Origin: Halomonas chromatireducens
Lineage (GTDB): Bacteria > Pseudomonadota > Gammaproteobacteria > Pseudomonadales > Halomonadaceae
Assembly (NCBI RefSeq): GCF_001545155.1
Contig: NZ_CP014226.1
Span: 2,466,749-2,528,927, forward strand
DNA: 62,179 bases
Reading direction: 5' to 3'
Position numbers and translations under genes: made by a program. The notes under the pieces were generated by a model. That model was given only the letters and a program-made list of their open reading frames with translations, made no database searches and had not been told where the DNA came from. Position 1 is the first letter of the stretch; each line of letters begins with the position of its first letter. Shown here piece after piece: positions 51,479 to 59,571 of the stretch.

Positions 51479-52713
51479 TCGGCGAGGAAGGCACGGATCC
51501 TGTCGCTGGCCTGGTCGATACCGACGACGCCATCGAGATGGCCGCGGTTGCCGTCGAGAGTGACCAGTTCCACCGAGGTGCCGTCGGCACCAATCATCTC
51601 GGCGGTATCGCGGACGCCTTCTGGCGCGAAGACAAGGTCGTTCTCGCTGTAGAGAATGAGCGTCGGCGCGTCGATGTCGGCCAGCCCCTCTTCCACGCTG
51701 TCGCCGTGACCGGTGACAAATGCCTGGTTAGCCTTGACCAGATAGAGCAGGTGGTTGGCGTCGGCGATCTCGGCCCGGGCCGCGGCGATGTCGTCGAGGG
51801 TCTGCTCGATGGCGTAGCGGGCGTGGATGTCGCGGGTCGGATCGGCGTCTTCGTCAGCCCAGCTGCGGTCGAAGGTCTCGTTGGCCCACTGCCAGTGGTT
51901 GGCGTTCAGGGTCACCAGCTTGAGCGCTTCCCGCAGGCCGTCCAGGGGCGCCTCGCCGTCGTAGTAGTCGCCGTCATTCCAGTTGGCATCGATCCGGATG
52001 GGGGCCGCCCAGGCGCTCAGGGTGGCGAGCAGCCAGGGATCGCTCTGGCCCCCGCCGATGACCGGGATCAGCCGTTCGACCCGCTCCGGGTAGGCGCTGG
52101 CCCACTCATAGGCCTGCAGGGCTCCCATGGAGGGACCCATGACCGCGTGCAGCTGTTCGATGCCCTGGCTCTCCAGCAGCGCCTTCTGCACCTCGACGAA
52201 GTCGCGTATGGTCACCAGCGGAAAGTCCAGCCCCCAGGGTTCGTCGGTTTCCGGGTTGATCGAGGCAGGGCCGGTGGTGATGACATTGGGGTCATGGGCA
52301 TTGAGATTGACCAGGGTATCCGAGGAGATGATGTAATACTCGTCGGTATCCAGCGGCTTGCCGGGCCCGATGATCGCATCCCAATAGCCCGGTGCGGCAT
52401 CGTCCTCGGCATAGCGGCCCGCCGCATGGCTGGTGCCCGAGAAGAAGTGAGTGATCAGGATGACGTTGTCCTTCGCCTCGTTGAGGGTGCCGTAGGCCTC
52501 CCAGCCGATCCTCACCGGGGCGATGGTTTCGCCGCTGACGGTGGTGTACTCGTCCATCTCGAAGACCTGCTTCTCCACCAGGCCATCCCAGGCCAGGGCG
52601 GCCGAGCTGCATGTCAGCAGAGCGCTGATACACAGGGTTGCGCCGACAAGGCGTTGCCCAATGGGGGAATGCTTTGCCGAGACGGGGGTCGAATACTCGA
52701 AGCTGTCTTGCAT
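51475..52713 (-). CDS. Secreted alpha/beta hydrolase, homoserine O-acetyltransferase (MetX)-like
   Basis: The 412-residue protein has an N-terminal signal (RLVGATLCISALLTCSSAALA) followed by a MetX-type alpha/beta fold. Visible parts are IGWEAYGTLNEAKDNVILIT, the nucleophile elbow VMGPSMGALQAYEW (Ser195), the acid in LILYSENDLVFAPEG and histidine in GNRGHLDG. Cytoplasmic MetX acetylates homoserine, but acetyl-CoA is not available outside the cytoplasm and this protein appears exported. A hydrolytic role on esters or acyl compounds is more plausible. The start is ATG 52713 with AAGGATAG upstream. It stands alone. Confidence 0.82.
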   Translation of the reverse strand: MQDSFEYSTPVSAKHSPIGQRLVGATLCISALLTCSSAALAWDGLVEKQVFEMDEYTTVSGETIAPVRIGWEAYGTLNEAKDNVILITHFFSGTSHAAGRYAEDDAAPGYWDAIIGPGKPLDTDEYYIISSDTLVNLNAHDPNVITTGPASINPETDEPWGLDFPLVTIRDFVEVQKALLESQGIEQLHAVMGPSMGALQAYEWASAYPERVERLIPVIGGGQSDPWLLATLSAWAAPIRIDANWNDGDYYDGEAPLDGLREALKLVTLNANHWQWANETFDRSWADEDADPTRDIHARYAIEQTLDDIAAARAEIADANHLLYLVKANQAFVTGHGDSVEEGLADIDAPTLILYSENDLVFAPEGVRDTAEMIGADGTSVELVTLDGNRGHLDGVVGIDQASDRIRAFLAD

Positions 52714-52869
52714 GTGGCTATCCTTGTTGTAGTCATTCGCGCAATAGTCGTCTGATCACGCCAGAACCTTCATGGTCCTGGGCGATAGGCGCTCTTCAGT
52801 ACAGACAGCAGGCGCAGAGGTGTCAATGCCAAAGGGGCTGCCTCCGACAATGGCCAGGGGAGATGTGCT

Positions 52870-53397
52870 ATGAGCCGTGGTGACGGGTCAGTCCGACGGA
52901 CCGGGCTGGGTATGATGCTGCTGTTCTGGATACTGTTCATCGGTGCCGGTGTCTGGTGGTTTCACGGTTTTCTCGAGCAGCAGCGCAACCCCAACGCCCA
53001 TCTTGTCAATGCAGTGAGCGGGCAAGACGAGCCGGTTGTCCTCGAGCGCAATCGGTCGGGCCATTTCATGGCCACCGGACGCATCAATGGTGAGCCGGTG
53101 GAATTTCTGCTCGACACAGGCGCCACCTATGTCGCCGTACCTGCGGATCTGGCGGGACGGCTCGGCCTCGAGCGCACGGGATCGGCCTGGTTCAATACCG
53201 CCAACGGCCGTGTGCGTGGGGATCTGACGATGCTCAATGAGGTCAGTTTGGGAGGGTTCACAGCGGATCAGGTGAGAGGCTCCATCAGCCCGGGGCTGGA
53301 CGGCGACGTGGCTCTGCTGGGGATGAGCTTTCTCAACCGTTTCGATATCGAGATTCGCGATGCCCGGATGATCCTGCGCCCGGCACAGCAACCCTGA
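52870..53397 (+). CDS. Membrane-anchored retropepsin-like aspartic protease (clan AA)
   Basis: The 175-residue protein has one N-terminal membrane helix (LGMMLLFWILFIGAGVWWF) and a periplasmic retropepsin-type domain with catalytic LLDTGATYVAVP (Asp82) and the closing LLGMSFLNRFDIE. This matches the TIGR02281 clan AA aspartic protease family. The single DTGA motif per chain means it must dimerise. It lies 7 bp upstream of the YihY gene, in a likely operon with it and nitronate monooxygenase. Substrates unknown. Confidence 0.9.
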   Translation: MSRGDGSVRRTGLGMMLLFWILFIGAGVWWFHGFLEQQRNPNAHLVNAVSGQDEPVVLERNRSGHFMATGRINGEPVEFLLDTGATYVAVPADLAGRLGLERTGSAWFNTANGRVRGDLTMLNEVSLGGFTADQVRGSISPGLDGDVALLGMSFLNRFDIEIRDARMILRPAQQP

Positions 53398-53404
53398 GGA
53401 GCTC

Positions 53405-54397
53405 ATGACCGACCAACCGAGAGGCCGACGCGCCGAAAGACCCAAGCAGATACCGGGACCTGGCTGGCTGGATGTCGTCTGGCGGGTCAAGCAGGAGCTG
53501 GCTGACGACCGGGTCAACCTGCTGGCGGCCGGCATTGCCTTCTATGCTCTGCTGTCGCTGTTTCCCGCACTTGCCGCCGTCATTTCCCTATGGGCGCTGG
53601 CCTTTGATCCTCATGAGATTGTCAGTCAGATCAGTGAAATCAGCCGCTTCATGCCACCGGGTGGGGCGAGCCTGATCAATGAACAGGCGCAAGAAGTCAG
53701 CGAAAGCACCGATACGGGGCTGAGTCTGACCGCCATCATCAGCCTGTTGGTAGCACTGTTCGTGGCATCCAAGGGCGTGCGTGGCCTGATGGTGGGGCTC
53801 AATGCCGTCTATGGCGAGGATGAACGGCGCCCTTTTTTCCAGCGTTTCCTGGTCGTTGCCATTCTTACCGTGGGGCTGATCCTGATTTCCCTGGGCGCCA
53901 CCATCTTCGTGGCATTCTTTCCCCTGGCGATCGGCATGCTCGGCCTGGACAGCACGGCGGTCAGGGTGATCGGCTGGCTGCGCTGGCCGGTACTGCTGCT
54001 GGTGATGATGCTGGTCATTGCTGCGCTATATCGCTTCGGCCCCTACCGCAGTGCGCCGCGCTGGGAGTGGGTCAGTGTCGGCACCGTGATTGCGACGTTG
54101 CTGTGGCTGCTGGGTTCCGGCGGGCTTTCGCTCTATGTCCGCCATGTGGCCGACATGGCCGAGCTGTACGGTTCGCTGGGTACCGTCGTGGTGATGATGC
54201 TCTGGTTCTGGCTTTCAGCCTTTGTGGTATTGCTTGGTGCCGAGATCAACGCTGAAATGGAACGACAGACCCGCAAGGACACCACCATCGGCGAGCCGCG
54301 ACCCATGGGCGAGCGTGGTGCCCATGCCGCCGACACCCTGGGCGCCAAGCGCCCCTGGCGACGGCCCAAGCCAACCCAGCATGGAGACGAATCATGA
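53405..54397 (+). CDS. YihY/BrkB family inner membrane protein
   Basis: The 330-residue protein has six membrane helices and YihY/BrkB signatures: RVNLLAAGIAFYALLSLFPA, VASKGVRGLMVGLNAVYGED, FGPYRSAPRWEWVSVGTVIA and LYGSLGTVVVMMLWFWLSAF ending in LGAEINAEMER. It was once called ribonuclease BN, but the family is a membrane protein of unknown function. The C-terminal tail is basic. The stop overlaps the next gene by ATGA. Confidence 0.92.
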   Translation: MTDQPRGRRAERPKQIPGPGWLDVVWRVKQELADDRVNLLAAGIAFYALLSLFPALAAVISLWALAFDPHEIVSQISEISRFMPPGGASLINEQAQEVSESTDTGLSLTAIISLLVALFVASKGVRGLMVGLNAVYGEDERRPFFQRFLVVAILTVGLILISLGATIFVAFFPLAIGMLGLDSTAVRVIGWLRWPVLLLVMMLVIAALYRFGPYRSAPRWEWVSVGTVIATLLWLLGSGGLSLYVRHVADMAELYGSLGTVVVMMLWFWLSAFVVLLGAEINAEMERQTRKDTTIGEPRPMGERGAHAADTLGAKRPWRRPKPTQHGDES

Positions 54398-55434
54398 GCC
54401 TGACCCAGCGACTCGGCATCGAGCTTCCCATCCTTCAGGCGCCCATGGCCGGCGTCCAGGGCTCGGCGCTGGCCGTCGCGGTATCCGAGGGCGGCGGGCT
54501 CGGCGCCTTGCCCTGCGCCATGCTGAGCCCCAAGGTCATGAGCGACGAACTTGAAAGGATTCGAGCGCAGACTTCACGGCCGCTCAATGTCAATTTCTTC
54601 TGCCACCTGCCGGTAGAGCCGGATCCTGCCAGCGACGCGCGCTGGCATCAGGCGCTGGCGCCCTACTATGAAGAGATGGGCCTCGACATCGACAGCGTGC
54701 CGGCTGGTCCCGGCAGGCGGCCCTTCGACGACCAGGCCTGCAATGTGCTGGAGACATTCCGCCCCGAGGTGGTGAGTTTTCACTTCGGCCTGCCGTCTCC
54801 GGTGCTGCTCGAGAGGGTCAAGGCCTGGGGGGCGACGGTGCTCTCCTCGGCCACCACGGTGGAGGAGGCTCTGTGGCTCGAGGCGAATGGTGCCGATGCG
54901 GTGATCGTCCAGGGGCTTGAGGCGGGTGGGCATCGTGGGATGTTTCTCACCGAGGACCTCACCACCCAGGTTGGCACCCTGGCACTGCTGCCCCAGGTGA
55001 AGGCGGCCGTCACGGTGCCGGTGATTGCCGCGGGGGGGATCGCCGACGCCCGGGGCGTGGCGGCGGCGCTCGCACTGGGAGCGGATGCGGTGCAGGTCGG
55101 AACCGCCTTCCTCTGCTGCCCTGAAGCGACCACCTCGTCGCTGCATCGCCAAGCGCTGCAGAGTGATGCGGCGCGCCACACCGCATTGACCAACCTCTAC
55201 AGCGGGCGGCCGGCGCGGGGCATCGTCACGCGACTGATGCGCGAGCTTGGCCCGATCAGCCCCCTGGCGCCGGCCTTCCCGCTGGCCACGTCGGCCATCG
55301 GCCCGTTGCGCAGCGCCGCCGAGGCGCTGGGAAGCGGTGACTTCTCGCCGCTATGGGCCGGCCAGAATGCCAGCGGTTGCCGCGAAGTGCCTGCCGCCGA
55401 ACTGCTGCAAGAACTGGCCAGCGAGATTTCCTGA
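54394..55434 (+). CDS. Nitronate monooxygenase / 2-nitropropane dioxygenase family protein
   Basis: The 346-residue FMN-dependent TIM-barrel enzyme has the family opening LGIELPILQAPMAGVQGSAL, the conserved NFFCHLP segment after strand 2, GADAVIVQGLEAGGHRGMFL with the catalytic histidine region, and the phosphate-binding PVIAAGGIADARGVAAALAL then GADAVQVGTAFL. It oxidises toxic nitronates to carbonyl compounds. It starts at ATG 54394 with GGAGA upstream, overlapping yihY by 4 nt. Confidence 0.92.
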   Translation: MSLTQRLGIELPILQAPMAGVQGSALAVAVSEGGGLGALPCAMLSPKVMSDELERIRAQTSRPLNVNFFCHLPVEPDPASDARWHQALAPYYEEMGLDIDSVPAGPGRRPFDDQACNVLETFRPEVVSFHFGLPSPVLLERVKAWGATVLSSATTVEEALWLEANGADAVIVQGLEAGGHRGMFLTEDLTTQVGTLALLPQVKAAVTVPVIAAGGIADARGVAAALALGADAVQVGTAFLCCPEATTSSLHRQALQSDAARHTALTNLYSGRPARGIVTRLMRELGPISPLAPAFPLATSAIGPLRSAAEALGSGDFSPLWAGQNASGCREVPAAELLQELASEIS

Positions 55435-55477
55435 TACTCCAATGACGCGGTGGCGACAGGGCTGATATCATGGATGC

Positions 55478-57262
55478 ATGAACAGTGTTTTGCCTGTCGC
55501 GCCGGTCACGGCCTCTCTCGATGATCCGTTCTACTACCTGGCGAACTTTCGTTTCGTTCTCGGCTGGGTGAGCGAGCGTCACGATGATCTCCTGGGTGAC
55601 GGCGAGCGTCGCTTTATCGCCGACTTCGATGCGTTGCCGCGGGCTTCCCAGGCGCTGCTGGTGCGCATGGTCATGCGCAAGGGCGAGTTCTTCCGTACCA
55701 CGAAGCTGGTCTATACCGAGATCGACGATGCCGCGGTGGCGCTCGATGCGCTGATTGATGCCGGCTGGGTCGAGGCCGACCCGGTGCTGAGCTTCGGCGA
55801 GCTGTTTCGCCAGCTGCGCCTGGCCGAGCTGCGCCGCGTCCTCGCAACGGAGATTGCGGCGGCGGGCCTACCGGCGTCGGCGGCCAAGTCGACGCTGTAC
55901 CAGGCGCTGTCGGGGCAGCCGGAAGGGCCGCGCCGGCTGGCCAACTGGGGGGATGTGTCAGCGCTGCAGGGGGAGCGGGTCGTGCGGCTATCCATCATGG
56001 CCGTCTGCGACCGCCTGCGCTTGATGTTCTTCGGCAATCTGCGCCAGGACTGGTCGGAGTTCGTGCTGGCCGAACTGGGCCTGCAGCGCTTTGAGCGGGT
56101 TGCCTTCTCGCCCGAGTCGCGGGCCTTTTCGAGCCGCGATGAAGTCGATGCCTACCTGGCGCTGCACCGGCTGCGCGAACGGCTCGAAGAGGGGGAGCTT
56201 CCCGAGGCGCTGCACGCCGAGGTGCCGCCGGTGCCCAAGGGCAACGCCTGGCTGGACGAGCGCCGTGCGAGGCTGCTTTATCGGCTGGGGCAGGCCGCGG
56301 AGCGTGGAGGCCAGCCGGCACTGGCACTCCAGGCCTATGGCGAGGCCGACAGCGGTGAGGGTGGAGGCGGAGGCCATGTCGATGCCCGCATCCGCCGCCT
56401 GCGCCTGCTGGAGCGGCTGGGCGAGCATCAGCGCGCCTTCGAGCTGGCCTCTGTCATGGTGTCCCGCAAGGAAGCGCTCGGCGAGACTCTCGACGCGCAA
56501 GCGCCCGATGAAAGAGAGAGCCAGGCCCTCGAGCGGCTGCTGCCGAGGCTGCGGCGCCGGCTGGGGCTGGCACCGGAACCGCAGCAGGCGCCGCCCCCGC
56601 CCGAGCGCTGGGACCTCTGCCTGAGGCGCCCCGTCAGCGACGAGGGGTGGCCGCTCGGCGTGGAGCGGGCCGTCTGCGCCCACCTAGGTACCCCGCAGGC
56701 ACCGGTGCACTATGTGGAGAATGCGCTGATCACCGGGCTATTCGGCCTGCTCTGCTGGCCGGCGATCTTTGCCTCGCTGCCCGGCGCCTTCTTTCACCCC
56801 TTCCACAGCGGCCCGGCGGACCTCAATCGAGCTGACTTCGTGTCACGCCGTCGCGAGCGGTTCGCGGCCTGCCTGGCCCAACTGGATGACGGACGCTACC
56901 ACGAGACCATTCTCGAGACCTGGCAGTGCAAACGGGGCCTCGCCTCGCCCTTCCTGCACTGGGAGGCGCTCGACGAGGCGCTGCTGCTGCAGGCCTTGGC
57001 CAATATCCCCGCCGCCCACCTGCGCGCCTGCTTCGCGCGGCTGCTGCTCGACCCCCGAGCCAACCGGGCGGGCCTTCCCGATCTGATCCAGTTCCTGCCG
57101 GAAGCCGATGTCGCGTCACCCGCCTATCGGCTGATCGAGGTGAAGGGCCCCGGCGACCGGCTGCAGGACAACCAGCGCCGCTGGTTGGCGTACTTCCGGG
57201 CGCACGGCATTCCCGCCGTGGTGTGCCATGTGACCTGGCAGGACGAGGCGGTAGGATCATGA
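55478..57262 (+). CDS. FAN1-like VRR-NUC domain nuclease
   Basis: The 594-residue protein matches bacterial FAN1. It has an N-terminal helical/SAP-like region (FYYLANFRFVLGWV, KGEFFRTTKLVYTEIDD), a central helical repeat region, VENALITGLFGLLCWPAIF, and a C-terminal VRR-NUC domain. The active-site motif is GLPDLIQFLP followed by YRLIEVKGPGDRLQDNQRRW. FAN1 is a structure-specific nuclease acting on flap and cross-linked DNA. The last codons overlap the ATG of the nuclease-helicase gene by 4 nt, so the two are translated together. Confidence 0.92.
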   Translation: MNSVLPVAPVTASLDDPFYYLANFRFVLGWVSERHDDLLGDGERRFIADFDALPRASQALLVRMVMRKGEFFRTTKLVYTEIDDAAVALDALIDAGWVEADPVLSFGELFRQLRLAELRRVLATEIAAAGLPASAAKSTLYQALSGQPEGPRRLANWGDVSALQGERVVRLSIMAVCDRLRLMFFGNLRQDWSEFVLAELGLQRFERVAFSPESRAFSSRDEVDAYLALHRLRERLEEGELPEALHAEVPPVPKGNAWLDERRARLLYRLGQAAERGGQPALALQAYGEADSGEGGGGGHVDARIRRLRLLERLGEHQRAFELASVMVSRKEALGETLDAQAPDERESQALERLLPRLRRRLGLAPEPQQAPPPPERWDLCLRRPVSDEGWPLGVERAVCAHLGTPQAPVHYVENALITGLFGLLCWPAIFASLPGAFFHPFHSGPADLNRADFVSRRRERFAACLAQLDDGRYHETILETWQCKRGLASPFLHWEALDEALLLQALANIPAAHLRACFARLLLDPRANRAGLPDLIQFLPEADVASPAYRLIEVKGPGDRLQDNQRRWLAYFRAHGIPAVVCHVTWQDEAVGS

Positions 57263-59571
57263 CCGCGAAGGATGGGCAGTATCGCGTGGCGGTACGCGCG
57301 CTGTGCGACTTTACCGCCCGTGAAGGCGATCTCGACCATCGCTTCACCCCCTCGCCCAGCGCCCGGGAAGGTATCGCCGGGCATGTCCTGGTGGCGGGCC
57401 GGCGTGGTACCGGTTATGAAGCCGAACTGCCGCTGTCGGGTAGCTACCGGGGCCTGGTGGTCAGCGGTCGCGCCGATGGCTACGACCCCCGGGCCAATCG
57501 CCTGGAGGAGGTCAAGACCCATCGCGGCGACCTGGCGCGCATGGCGGCCAACCAGCGCGCCCTGCACTGGGCTCAGGTAAGGGTCTACGGGGCCCTGCTG
57601 TGCGCCGAGCGAAAGCTCGAGGCGGTGACGCTGGCGCTGGTCTATCTCGATATCGCTACCGGCCGCGAGACCTCGCTGAGCGAGGAGGCGAGTGCGGCAG
57701 AGCTGGCGGCGTTCTTCGAGGCCCAGTGCCGGCGCTTCCTGGCCTGGGCCGAGCAGGAGAGCCGTCATCGCCAGGCGCGGGACGACGACTTGTACCGGCT
57801 CAGCTTCCCCCACCCCGCGTTTCGGCCCGGCCAGCGGGAGCTGGCCGAGGGGGTCTACAAGGCGGCCGCCACCGCACGCTGCCTGCTGACCCAGGCGCCC
57901 ACCGGCATCGGCAAGACCATCGGCACCCTCTTTCCGCTGCTCACGGCCATGCCGCGCCAGGGCCTCGACCGCATCGCCTTCCTGACCATGAAGACCCCGG
58001 GACGCCGCCTGGCGCTGGATGCCCTGGCCCGGCTGGGAGCCGCCGGCAGCGCGGAACATGGCGAAGAGCGCCGACCGCTGCGGGTGCTGGAGCTGGTGGC
58101 CCGCAGCAAGGCCTGCGAGCATCCCGACAAGACGTGCCATGGCGAGGCCTGCCCGCTGGCGGCGGGTTTCTACGATCGCCTGCCGGCGGCGCGCCAGGCG
58201 GCGGTAACCCGGGGCTGGCTCGACCGCGAGGCGCTGCGCGAGGTGGCGCTAGCCCATGAGGTCTGTCCCTACTACCTGGGGCAGGAGCTGGCCCGCTGGT
58301 GCGATGTGACGGTGGGGGACGTCAACCACTACTTCGATGCCGGCGGCCTGCTGCACGGACTGGCCCAGGCAGACGGCTGGCGCTTGGCGCTGCTGGTGGA
58401 TGAAGCCCACAACCTCATCGAACGGGCCCGTGCCATGTACAGCGCCGAGCTCGACCAGCGAGACTTCAGCCGGCTGCATCGCTCGGCGCCGCCGGCCCTG
58501 GTCCGCCCCCTGGGGCGGGTGGTGCGGCAATGGCAGGCGCTGGTTCGCGAGGCGGGGCCGGCGCCGGAGGGGGAGCCGGGGCGCCCGGCCTACTGTGTCC
58601 TCGAGGGGCTTCCCGACAGGCTGGTGGGAGCATTGCAGCTGCTGGCCGCCGCCATCACCGACTATCTGGGCGAGCACCCGACCGGCTCTGACCCGGAACT
58701 GCAGGAGCGTCTGTTCGAGGCACTTGCCTTCTGCCGCCTGGCCGACTCCTTCGGCGACCACTCGCTGTGCGACCTGACGCGCCATGGCAAAGGGCACTCG
58801 GTCGTCGGGCTGCGCAACCTGGTGCCGGCCGACTTCCTGGCCCCGCGCTTCGCCGCGGCCCGGAGCTGCGTGCTCTTCTCGGCCACGCTGAGCCCTGCGC
58901 ATTACCATCGCGACCTGCTGGGCCTGCCGGAGGCGAGCGCCTGGCAGTCGGTATCCTCGCCCTTCACCAGCGACCAGCTGGAGGTGCGCATCCAGGGCGG
59001 TATCTCGACACGGCTACGGGACCGGGCGGCCTCCGTCGAGCCGATCGTCGCCGAACTGGCAGGGCAGTATCGGCAACGTCCGGGCAACTACCTGGCCTTC
59101 TTCAGCAGCTTCGCCTACCTCGAGGCGGTAATGGCACGCCTGCGCGAGGCCCATGCCGAAATACCCGCCTGGGCCCAGACCCGCGGCATGCAGGAGGCCG
59201 ACCGGGATGCCTTCCTGGCGCGCTTTCGGCCGGGTGGCCGGGGAATCGGCTTTGCAGTGCTGGGTGGCGCCTTCGCCGAAGGCATCGACCTTCCCGGGGA
59301 TCGGCTGATCGGTGCCTTCATCGCCACCCTGGGGCTGCCCCCGTTCGACCCCTTCAACGAGGCGCTCAAGGCCCGGCTGGAGAGCCGCTTCGGTCGTGGC
59401 GACGACTATGCCTACCGTATCCCCGGCCTGATCAAGGTAGTGCAGGCGGCCGGCCGGGTCATCCGGGGGCCGGAGGACCGCGGCACGCTGGTATTGATCG
59501 ACGACCGCTTCGGCCATCGCCACGTTCGCAGCCTGCTGCCGACCTGGTGGCGGCTCGGGCAGTGTCAGTGA
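57259..59571 (+). CDS. DinG/Rad3-like Fe-S helicase with N-terminal PD-(D/E)XK nuclease domain
   Basis: The 770-residue protein has an N-terminal PD-(D/E)XK-like nuclease module (VVSGRADGYD with Asp73, LEEVKTHRG with Glu84 and Lys86). A superfamily 2 helicase follows: Walker A TQAPTGIGKT (211-220), Fe-S cluster cysteines 286, 293, 298 and 336, the DEAH box (381-384), FSATLSPA, and motif VI QAAGRVIRGPEDRG. This XPD/DinG-like architecture unwinds DNA 5' to 3'. It overlaps the FAN1 gene and they probably act in one cross-link or recombination repair step. The stop overlaps, tail to tail, the convergent antiporter gene by 7 bp. Confidence 0.93.
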   Translation: MTAKDGQYRVAVRALCDFTAREGDLDHRFTPSPSAREGIAGHVLVAGRRGTGYEAELPLSGSYRGLVVSGRADGYDPRANRLEEVKTHRGDLARMAANQRALHWAQVRVYGALLCAERKLEAVTLALVYLDIATGRETSLSEEASAAELAAFFEAQCRRFLAWAEQESRHRQARDDDLYRLSFPHPAFRPGQRELAEGVYKAAATARCLLTQAPTGIGKTIGTLFPLLTAMPRQGLDRIAFLTMKTPGRRLALDALARLGAAGSAEHGEERRPLRVLELVARSKACEHPDKTCHGEACPLAAGFYDRLPAARQAAVTRGWLDREALREVALAHEVCPYYLGQELARWCDVTVGDVNHYFDAGGLLHGLAQADGWRLALLVDEAHNLIERARAMYSAELDQRDFSRLHRSAPPALVRPLGRVVRQWQALVREAGPAPEGEPGRPAYCVLEGLPDRLVGALQLLAAAITDYLGEHPTGSDPELQERLFEALAFCRLADSFGDHSLCDLTRHGKGHSVVGLRNLVPADFLAPRFAAARSCVLFSATLSPAHYHRDLLGLPEASAWQSVSSPFTSDQLEVRIQGGISTRLRDRAASVEPIVAELAGQYRQRPGNYLAFFSSFAYLEAVMARLREAHAEIPAWAQTRGMQEADRDAFLARFRPGGRGIGFAVLGGAFAEGIDLPGDRLIGAFIATLGLPPFDPFNEALKARLESRFGRGDDYAYRIPGLIKVVQAAGRVIRGPEDRGTLVLIDDRFGHRHVRSLLPTWWRLGQCQ

